NCBI GenBank assembly: GCA_014529385.2 | Contig: CM043943.1 | Span: forward strand, 103,822,355-103,886,354 | Source of the DNA: Adiantum capillus-veneris | Lineage: Eukaryota; Streptophyta; Polypodiopsida; Polypodiales; Pteridaceae | Direction: 5' to 3' | Length of the DNA stretch: 64,000 nt | Shown here: positions 56,015 through 64,000 of the stretch, piece after piece | How positions within the stretch are numbered: the first letter of the stretch is position 1 | How the letters are laid out: every line of letters begins with the position of its first letter | The notes under the pieces: model-generated | The model's input: only the letters and a program-made list of their open reading frames with translations | Database searches by the model: none | What the model was told of the DNA's origin: nothing | Position numbers and translations under genes: made by a program

Positions 56015-57300
56015 GGTTCCATGTTTGACAACAGACAGGCTAACTGGAGCAGTTCCTTCCATGGAAGAACTTGGCAAGGCCAAGGGCGGTGCAGAAACTA
56101 CCTCCTAGTCCAGAAGGGGGGAGAATTTGTGCTATTCCAAAACGAACAAGACCAGGATCTTTAGGTGCATAGGGGCATAGGGATTATTGCTCGACTCTAC
56201 GACATCTATTGTCAAGCCCGCCATTGACCATGTTCTCTCTATTTGTCTTCGGCACCAATGCCATGGCTTACATGGATCTTTTTGTTCACATTATTTGATT
56301 CTTTTTTGGGTGCCCAAGGGGCAACCCAAGGGACCCATCCCATGGTCAATCGCAACATGGTCTCTAATAGAGTTGGCAAGAGCTCCACAAGTGCTAGCTA
56401 CCTCAAATTTGCGACGATTTCAGGTTAGCCACACACAATAGCGGGTACAAACATCGATGGCTGGTGTAGGCCGAGGAAAAGCCTTGAGATGGGTTGCGGT
56501 TCAGGCAAGGCCGTCAACAAGAGACCAAAAATTATGGTCATGGACTTCAAGTGCATGGGTTTGAATTCAGCAAGGCCGATGGTATTCCAATAATTGTTAG
56601 ATCTTGTCAGGTCTTGAAGCAAGGCTCGTTTGAGCATATTTTCATACAATACCAGGGCCACATCTTCTATTTTCACTATGGTGGTGGAATACAATTCTGC
56701 ATTAGGATTAGATGGTACAAGGGCTCAAATGTGGCAAAGTGAAACTTCTTTATCGGGACTTACGTTGAGCTGATGTAGGCAAGCAAGGTTACCTAGCAAT
56801 ACGCGATTCTCTTCTGTGTTGACATCTTGTTGTCAGTAGGAGCATCTGTTGGCTATGACCACGGGATCCCTCTTGTCTTATCTCTTGATGTATGCAAAGT
56901 AAAGCCTCAATTTTAGGCATATTGCATAGAAGCTTTCAAGATTTAAAATATGCTATCAGTATACAAAATACCAGGAGACTTTGCAACACGTCTAAATGTT
57001 TTTTCGCGTTAGAGGTTGATATGAACTAGGCCACGGGGGCATGCATGGTTCATACGATAACACTCTCTTTTCTCTGTTTACCTAGCTATGAACCAGATTC
57101 AGGCAACGGCAACTGGCCCAGGACGGCAACAAGGTTAGATAATTTCAAGTTTTTCTTGTTTTTTTGTGTTTTAACCTTTTATTTGGAAAAGATTTTCCTA
57201 TTGTGCAAAGCAAAGTACTTTGACATATTTAACGTGAAGCAAAGCTTCTACTCCGTGTTAGTTGTACCCACCACTTGACATAGGATTGTGGATAATGCAC
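55923..57300. other. No recognised gene; (TC)n at 55973-56011 and short open frames
   Basis: Plus-strand frames of 60-90 codons occur (55925-56164, 56187-56441, 56494-56742). The last, including GFEFSKADGIPIIVRSCQVL and YQGHIFYFHYGGGIQFCIRI, has protein-like composition but matches no family I know. It could be an exon or transposon fragment. Confidence 0.4.
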
Positions 57301-58080
57301 ATGTTTGGAAAATAGGCAACAATAAGAGGATATAAGCTCATAATTTACATTTGTCTACAAGGAACTCTGATGTATCCATGCTGGTAAAAATTGTGCAAGG
57401 CACGTAGGGCATCAGCTCAAATTGTTGAGACTATCATTGAAGCCAAGGACTTATCACTCTATGTTTTTGATATGGATGAATGGCATACCAATATGGTGGG
57501 ACCAATTCCACTAGTTCATTGTTTATGTGTCCGCTATAACACCAAATAATCTGTCAAGGACATCCTTATACACTTTATAGTCATAGTAGATTCCACTCGT
57601 TGTGATGTCCACATGCACTAGACTCGCTCAATTTTTAAGGCAAGATAAGATCTTATTTGTTTTGATGATTTTTCTTGAAACTTATCTTCTTTATGTTGTT
57701 TAAAGGGTTGCCCGTTGCAGGTGGTATATTTGCTTGAGATCATTACATATGACTATGATGATGAGCACTTTTGGCTCTATGCACAAGGTGCATCCAATAT
57801 AGATGATGATCTTTGTTAGCAAGATAAGCATGGCCTTGCTATCAAGCAATTAATTCATGGGATAAAATGAATAAACTAAGAGAGCCTCATAGTAAGTAAT
57901 TTCTTATTTGAACAATAAAGAAAATCTAGTACGACTACCTTCTTTGGGGGCTTGGAAACCTTTCTCTTCTAGTTGTGAATAAGATTCCAACTTGAGAGGA
58001 TTTGCTGTTAATTTATAGCACTGACTGTGGCTATAGCGATGGTATTTTCAGGGGTATGACCTAGCTAATGCCAAATCACT

Positions 58081-58170
58081 CCATGAGTGTTGATGGTCAT
58101 TGATTGATCTCTTCATAATTGTACTCCATGAGTGTTAATGGTCATTGATTGATCTCTTCACAATTGTAGT
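58081..58170. repeat. 45-bp tandem duplication
   Basis: CCATGAGTGTTGATGGTCAT... is repeated at an offset of 45 bp with only a few substitutions. Confidence 0.85.
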
Positions 58171-59419
58171 TTCAAGGAAAGAAGTCCTCAATTTGCCAAG
58201 AGGTAGTGGATAAGTTCAACAGATTCACAAGTTGATTACAATCCTTATTGGACACATGCGCGGTGTTGGTCACCGTTAACTACTACTTTAAGCAGTTTCT
58301 ATGCAGAATCTAACCAAGGGGTTGGACATTGTAGAATCTAAACAAGGGGTTTTGGATTGCTAAAGCAACACCCAGGGTTACCGATTTAATATTGCTTGAT
58401 TTTCACTAATCTTTTATTTGGTGTTTCACACGTCATACTAAGTCTTTTAGGCTAGATTTTTGCTAACGTACCTTCTAGATTTTACCTTTCATGTTTGGAT
58501 AGTGCACTTTACTCGGGGTAGGTTTTCCACCTCCAGGTAAGTCTATGACTTGGTTTTATTCATTTTTGCATATGCTTTGATTGAGTTTTCCAAGTAGGAT
58601 GTATAAGCTAGAATGCTTTTATCCGTTTTTCTCTTCAAACACATGACATAGTCATGGACGAGCAAAGATGTTTGGGACATAAGTGTACCAAATACACGTC
58701 TGTGCCCTACAGTTATGGACATACATGATAGGGTTTTGTTTGGCACATGTTGTCACAAGTGATATGACATGGTCTAGAAACTCATGGAGTTCGGTTTAGC
58801 CAGTGTGGAACAAGAGTTATGAGGGCCCCTCTCACTCATGCCGTTGAGTGTTTACAATTTACTCCACACATAAGTACATCTTTCACATGTGGAGAATATG
58901 AGTCTTTGGGACTAACACCGGCACCCATTATTCCAATTATGTGTCGTGATAGAGTTCCTAGGTGTTGATCGGATCCGTTTGTTGGAACACTCTGAGCACA
59001 TCGTATAAAAAAAAATTTAGTGGCCAAAAACTGTTGGATAGCTAGTAAGACTTGTTAAGGTTATAAGTATTGCTAAGCAACTTGAATGGATAGTTGCTTT
59101 CGCATGTCGTAAGCTATGTTCCGTTAATGAACATGTTTCATTTGGTTCCTGGATGTGATTGATTTTTAGATTCTATTATGGTCCAAATATGTTAGCATGA
59201 CTTTCACATTATTGTAGGGGAAAGTGTTTGGTTCTTTCCAGCTTGTGAGTTGTGAGCATAACGTAAGCCATAAGCATTGGCTAATATAGTAATAGATATG
59301 CAGGTTCGGATCTATTTTTGCATGCACACTAGGTGTTATGGGCCCTAGTGTTTAGCAAAGGTTGATTTGAAGTGGCATGTACATTCATGACATTAGTAGC
59401 TCCTACCAATCACCAATTG

Positions 59420-59830
59420 AGGTCATGGCTCAATTTGGTGGTGATAGATAAGTTGACTAAACTTTCTATGGTTTATTCAATCCACTTTTTCAATCTCTAA
59501 AGTAACTTAACCAAGTTGGTTGTTCATAACATCGTTGATTACTCAACAATGTTGCAAGGAATATCCCTGTTTACTAGTCATTTTGGATGTTTGTAAACGA
59601 CGGAGAAACACACCTCAATACTACCACTCATCTAGATAGGATAGACAGATTACAAGTGTTAATCTTGACAGTGCTAAAGGATATGCCAAGCGTATGTTAG
59701 CACCTGGCAATCCAATTGGAAAGGTTATCTCTCTAGTTGGAGTTTGCTTACCATGAGGCAAAGCATGTTGTGACTAAGTTTAGTCCCTTCGTGTTTTGAC
59801 CAGATATGGTAGGTTTGTTTACTGATGAAG
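59420..59830 (+). pseudogene. Integrase relic of the plus-strand gypsy element
   Basis: VVVDRLTKLSMVYSI (core entry), SLFTSHFGCL, WQSNWKGYLS then LEFAYHEAKHVVTKFSPFVF, in three frames with several stops. The order is as in Ty3 integrases. Confidence 0.7.
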
Positions 59831-60151
59831 AATGATAACAAGTCAAGGACTTAATCTTTGCTGATGAGTCATGTAAGCAGGTTTCATGCAACTTGAGAAG
59901 AGGCATTCTTTTAGGCACCTCTTAGTTGTAGTAACTCATTTAGCATACTCTCGTGAGTTATAAATAGAGTTTACACACTATGTTGGAAACATGCCGGTTA
60001 CACAAAACGGTTGCAAACGGATAAAAATGTGAAAAATCAAGACGATATTCTTGATTTCATCGTACCTCCTGGGAAAACATTAGTGTTCCTATGAAGAAAT
60101 ATCATCACTTTTGTTTTGAGGGACGAAAGAACTTCTCCAAGGAGGGAGTAA

Positions 60152-60842
60152 TGTCAGGTCTAAGATAAGACCGAGCATGGCCAAAGGCATGTTTGGGTGG
60201 TGATTCACATGTGCTAGTCCCCATGTCCTCATATCATCCAAACACGGCCTTACCTTGGATGAGAAAGCACTCTAAACGACTAGAGGCCAACCAAGAGCCA
60301 ATTCCCATGGAAGCCTGGTTTGCAACTCATTGCCAACCAATTGTTAACCTTTTTTGTTCACGTGAAAAGTTTTCAAAAATTATCTGGCAATTGGTTGGCA
60401 ATGAGTTGCCAAAATTGCTCCTCCTCTAAAGTAGTTGGGAATTGTAGAAAATGACAAGGGGACTTGTTTAATTTCAGCTAGGGGAACACTTTTTTCCATC
60501 TAAATATATTTTAAATCTAGAAATTGATCAGATTCTCCAGCTATCATGCGACTCCAACTTTGCCTTCACGGGAACTCAACAAGTCCAGTTTGCGCAACCC
60601 AACTCCCATGTGAACTAGCTCCAGGCATGTGCACTCAATGCATGCAAGATATTCAATCGAACGCTGTCGGTATGTGGCGCTCTTTCCCTTTGAAAAGACC
60701 AACTTAAATAGCAGTGCTTTTCTTCGCAAGTTGCGCATGCACTCACAAGCTTCTGCAAGCCGCCGCAAGTAGTCGACGATCCCCTCTGCGTTTAAATCTA
60801 TGGCTGTGTCGCTGTAATTGTAGGGTTTCAAGAGCTGAGAGC
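60152..60842 (+). promoter_or_regulatory. Gypsy LTR start and presumed kinase promoter region
   Basis: TGTCAGGTCTAAG at 60152 follows a purine tract and should be the start of a 3' LTR; its end is undefined. The same interval is the upstream region of the kinase exon at 60843. It holds an inverted repeat (60322-60409) and an AT-rich AAATATATTTTAAAT at about 60502-60516. Confidence 0.4.
60322..60409. repeat. Perfect 22-bp inverted repeat with 44-bp loop
   Basis: GCAACTCATTGCCAACCAATTG at 60322-60343 is exactly inverted at 60388-60409. With one bulge the pairing extends a few more bases. It could be a foldback MITE remnant or a cruciform/hairpin in the promoter of the kinase gene. Confidence 0.9.
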
Positions 60843-61001
60843 ATGGAGAAGAAAGTTTTTCCCACGGAGGCTGCAGCTTACGATCTTCTTGAAGAAATTG
60901 GGCGTGGTGCCCGCGCTGTTGTCTACCGTGGTACTTGCAAAACCTTGAATGAAACTGTGGCGATCAAGCGGCTGGATTTAGACACCGTCAACAGCAATCT
61001 T
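60843..61001 (+). CDS. STE20/OSR1 (BLUS1-like) protein kinase, exon 1
   Basis: 53 codons from ATG 60843, ending at donor CTT/GTGAGT (61002) in phase 0. MEKKVFPTEAAAYDLLEEIG then RGARAVVYRGTCKTLNE and VAIKRLDLD form the glycine-rich loop region and the VAIK lysine of a kinase N-lobe. MEKK at the start, Y.L.E.IG.G, and VAIK.LDL at this spacing match plant OSR1/Fray-type STE20 kinases such as BLUS1, to my recollection of the family. The loop reads GRGARAVVYRG, with Ala where the third Gly of GxGxxG often is, as in other members (GQGVSA). The rest of the kinase (from the NNI..E helix on) is not found to 64000, so the gene is incomplete here. Confidence 0.82.
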
Positions 61002-61831
61002 GTGAGTTTTCCAGCTTGGTATTGCTGTTTGATGCTTGTTGTCCCCATGTGCAACAATCTGGGCCCTAGTTTATCAGATCATCACATGCATTGGCATTGT
61101 GGGGGTATTTTGAAGCTACTAGCAGCAAGCATGTGATAGTAGGAGCTCAGGGACAGGGACTGCATATGAGTGACTTCCTCTTGCAACCTTAGCAATAAAA
61201 AAGAGTGATTTTGCTTTTGTGCTCTAGCTAGAGCTAAACAGAGTGGGAATGACTTTGTCACAACCTTTTGGTAGCTTGATTGAAAACTTTTGGATTGCAT
61301 AATGAGATTTACGGAATAAGATGACTTTTGTGGAGGAGTGTGCTTGAATTTCTGCCAGTTTGCTTGAACACTTTGGACGAAATGAGAAAAATCTTCTAAT
61401 GAGAGCATGCTCTTTTCTTGTGCTGCTCCCCGATGCACAACACTACGCAAACACGGAGTGGAAGTCAAACGCAAAGGTAAAGAGCTTAAGAAAGTGCAAG
61501 CGGCATGAGGCAAAGGCAAGAGGGCGGTATATCATAGAGGGAAGGCCATCATACAGGAGTTTCGGTCTCCCAAATTACCTCCCCCCTCCAAAAAAAATAA
61601 AAAATAAAAATAAAAAATTGCTAGATACCACCCCCTAGCCTCGCAGGTCTCCCCTCTTTTATTTTGTATTTTTGAATTGTATCCTAAGTGTTGTCCTCCA
61701 TAAGCCACTAGATCTTATCTAGCCTTATTGACCCTCGTGTCGTCCAACCCCAATGTAACAACCATTACCCTTTGTATGTATGTATGTTTTTGGTCCCATG
61801 GATTATATGTGACCTTCCGAGGGTGATAATT

Positions 61832-61874
<43 letters not shown>

Positions 61875-62102
61875 GTAAGGATAGGAGGTGGTGGAGTCCT
61901 ACACGTAGTTTGGAGTGCAGTTTACAGGGCAGTCCTTCTCCATGAGAGAGGCAAGGCCGTACCAGCAAGACTGACATGAGGGCTTGCAACATTAGGATGC
62001 TTAGAGCGGGTGTGCTCACAGATGCGTTTCAGGAGCCCCACACTAAGCTATGGCTTTTTGACACATTGGTGACCTCCACATTATTGTATAGGGTGCAGAT
62101 TT
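61002..62102 (+). other. Probable first intron of the kinase gene, 5' part
   Basis: Follows a canonical donor. It contains no recognisable downstream kinase exon, a (TC)n at 61835-61872 and an A-rich stretch at 61590-61618. Assignment as intron is inferred from the truncated kinase. Confidence 0.5.
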
Positions 62103-62485
62103 TGTTAGACTTACATCACTCTACTGTTTCACATAGGTCTACAGCATACTTGTACGGCTAGTATGTCTCTGGGCTGGCCACCCATAGTCTAGGTTGTACC
62201 GTGTCCGGCCGCCCACCCTTGTCTGGGCGCCCTCATATATTTCCATATATCATTTTCTTGTTGGGTTGTGGGGGATTTTTCCAGGCATTGCCCTACCTCC
62301 CCTTGGGCACCCATTTATGGGGCCAAGGTGGTACCCACTTCCATCATATCTGTTGTACTGAGGTTCTCTTGCTCTGGTAGTCATTGGGGGGACTGATCGC
62401 CCCCTTTCCTACACATAGCGTTTGTGATCTATTCTCTCTCTCTCTCTCTCTCTCTCTCACGCTTCCGTACAACTGCACTCTCACA
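62103..62485 (+). repeat. Copia-type LTR with (TC)n, followed by a primer site
   Basis: 383 bp from TGTTAGACTTACATC to GCACTCTCACA. Related to 27850-28592 through GGCTAGTATGTCTCTGGGCT, CACCCATAGTCTAGGTTGTA, CTCTTGCTCTGGTAGTCA and ATCGCCCCCTTTC blocks and the (TC)n (62432-62459). It is the 5' LTR of an element that runs out of the window or has lost its other LTR. Confidence 0.82.
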
Positions 62486-62498
62486 TGGTATCAGTAGC
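62486..62498 (+). other. Primer binding site of the copia-type element
   Basis: TGGTATCAGTAGC directly after the LTR: Met-tRNA-type site with an inserted T relative to TGGTATCAGAGC. Confidence 0.72.
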
Positions 62499-64000
62499 TT
62501 CAGGCAGATCTTCCAGCAAGATGCAAAAACGCTAGGGTTTGCAAAAAACCCTAGGTAGATTAAAAAACGCTAGGCTGTTTTGCAGTGTTCCCGCGACAAA
62601 AGTTTGCAGAACTGCTAGTGCTAGCCTTGATTGCTGAGATCGATGGTGATTCTTCAAAAACGCTGGTTGTTGTTATCCCTTGGAAGGAGTACTTGATGTG
62701 GATGAAGTGCCTTGGATCATTGAGAGCTGCTATGATCTCACTTGGCGCCCCCTCTATGCAACAAAACGCACCAAAAACTCTCCAGATTTGCGTTTTTGGA
62801 TCAGCTAGCATTTTTAGGCACTTGCTGCATTTTTTGGTTTGTTGCTGCGTTTTCAGCAGTGGAAGGGAGCGCTGGGCCTTGCCCTCTATAGATCTTTCCT
62901 ACATCACTAGCTTGGCATCCGGTGCCTTGCCGGCTTGTATCCTCTCCATTTCCACCAGATTTCAGCCATATACCACTCTTCTTTTCTATATTTCCAGCCC
63001 ACTTGGGGTTGTGCTAGGGATTCACCATCCTCCTTTTACCCTCTGCACTGCTCCGGACCTTGCCGGGAGCGTACGAGCACGCTAAAATTCGTTGGACAAC
63101 AGTGTTTTCATCACCTCGCAGTTGCGTTTTTAGGTGGACACCAGCCACATGGCTTGTGTTTTTCACAGAGGATGAAGTTACCTCTTGTCAGGACACCATC
63201 CGATGGTCGTCCGTGCGGTCTCTCAGTGACTGTTACAGTACATGGTGAAACCGGCCTGTTCAATCCAAAAAGGGTGGTAGACTTTACTTCAAACCTTGAT
63301 TTAGCTTTCACCCATTATTAGTCGTCTATTCTTCCTGCGCTATAATGACACAAGAGAGGGGAATGGGATAAAGATGCTAGAATGCACCTATATGAGAAGA
63401 CCGACACCAGATTGGCCCCTAACTTAGGCGCCCCTTTCGGTATTTCTTTATTGTTTAAAAGAGGGAATAAACGCTGTGGTTCTTTCCAAGCTGCTCCGCA
63501 CAACCTTGGCTGAATTTTGACTGTTCTGGCCTGATTTCGGCAGCATAGCTGTACTAGAACCCTTCACGGTCAGTATTCCCACGCATTAAATGACTTTCCC
63601 GACACATACGGGCACTTTGCAAAACCTGGCGAGAATCTGCAGCACGCTGAATTCTCTGTTTTCAGCCCTGAAAATGCGCCAGATCGCCTGTACTGCAGTC
63701 CCCTTGCGTCCCCGAACTTCCTGGGGGTATTAGGGTCCGTTTAGGGCCAAAACCCTAAACCTGCAAAAATACACAGCAGGCTGTAATTTACTGTTTCAGG
63801 CTCCGTTTCGCGTGCCGGTCGCATCCGTAGCAAGTCCTCGAGCTCCCGCACCTGTAGGGCTACTTGCCCTTTGAATCGGACGAGATTTCGAGCGTGAAAC
63901 CTCTCCGAATCACCTGTACCTGCGGGGGATTACCCGCTAGCTAATCCAATACCTGTGCAAGAGGCTCTTGCCTCGGCAATCGCGCATGAACCCACACAAC
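62499..64000 (+). other. Leader of the copia-type element or intron, no gene recognised
   Basis: A 166-codon frame at 62585-63085 has low-complexity, non-domain composition and I do not call it. Near 62530-62575 AAACGCTAGG is repeated. A stray GGCGCCCCTTTCGGTATTTC at 63429-63448 matches the chromovirus LTR block. CCAAAACCCTAAACC at about 63751-63765 is telomere-like. Confidence 0.5.

Larger units (their letters stand above)
57301..60151 (+). mobile_element. Heavily decayed plus-strand gypsy element
   Basis: Recognised from its 3' half: VVVDRLTKLS, NWKGYLS and EFAYHEAKHVVTKFSPFVF (integrase, 59430-59800), and the terminal coding stretch FRGTKELL-like sequence leading into the purine tract CTTCTCCAAGGAGGGAGTAA at 60132-60151. 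The 5' half (57301-59400) is unrecognisable to me apart from two small tandem duplications at 58081-58170 and 58308-58365. Its 5' boundary is arbitrary. Confidence 0.6.

Noticed and set aside
60544-60831. Divergent minus-strand gene upstream of the kinase
   Set aside because: No motif, and it is antisense to the probable kinase 5' UTR.
62585-63085. 166-codon frame after the copia-type LTR as gag
   Set aside because: No Gag-like motif (no capsid signature or CCHC knuckle), and composition is uneven.

Overview
This is nuclear DNA from a land plant with a large, repeat-rich genome. Evidence: plant-type Ty3/gypsy chromoviruses primed by initiator Met-tRNA, LTRs carrying plant telomere-like AAACCCTA boxes, hAT transposase relics, an L1-type LINE with a DUF4283-like ORF1, a PPR relic, and the first exon of a plant OSR1/BLUS1-like kinase. 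The mix would suit a fern, lycophyte or gymnosperm; the sequence alone does not decide this. No bacterial-style genes, CRISPR arrays or rRNA were seen. Nearly all open frames are broken transposon pieces. Only two host genes are credible, and both are incomplete here: a MORN-repeat gene (minus, 29653-30527) and kinase exon 1 (plus, 60843-61001).

Layout. 1-16.2 kb: one minus-strand LINE is split in three by two full-length chromoviruses of the same family (935-7362, target duplication GGATG; 9147-15559, target duplication CTCGT). 16.2-17.6 kb: an opposite-strand deletion derivative of a related family. 18.0-26.2 kb: a third chromovirus, lacking its integrase C-terminus and chromodomain and carrying a 3.1 kb hAT transposon in its protease region. 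26.2-28.6 kb: scrambled gypsy relics with an inverted junction, then two tandem copia-type LTRs with TC microsatellites. 29.6-30.6 kb: MORN gene. 31.0-36.3 kb: old gypsy element with an in-frame protease duplication. 36.8-38.5 kb: LINE 3' end, RNase H and PPR relics. 38.5-41.0 kb: microsatellites and a tandem segment duplication. 41.1-42.6 kb: gypsy relic. 43.4-44.7 kb: deleted hAT relic. 44.8-55.9 kb: gypsy element with long LTRs, interrupted by a 5 kb gag-only LTR element (46650-51610). 57.3-60.2 kb: decayed plus-strand gypsy ending in a polypurine tract and LTR start. 60.84 kb: kinase exon 1. From 61.0 kb: probably its first intron, holding another copia-type LTR and leader.

The window is mainly a stratified record of nested insertions. 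In several places the target duplications and restored host alignment give the order of events. The best candidate for an undescribed entity is the element at 46650-51610: a terminal-repeat element with gag and a long acidic downstream frame, separated by one in-frame UAG, and no recognisable protease, reverse transcriptase or integrase. It is inserted, with a 4-bp target duplication, in the integrase region of an autonomous-type gypsy element.
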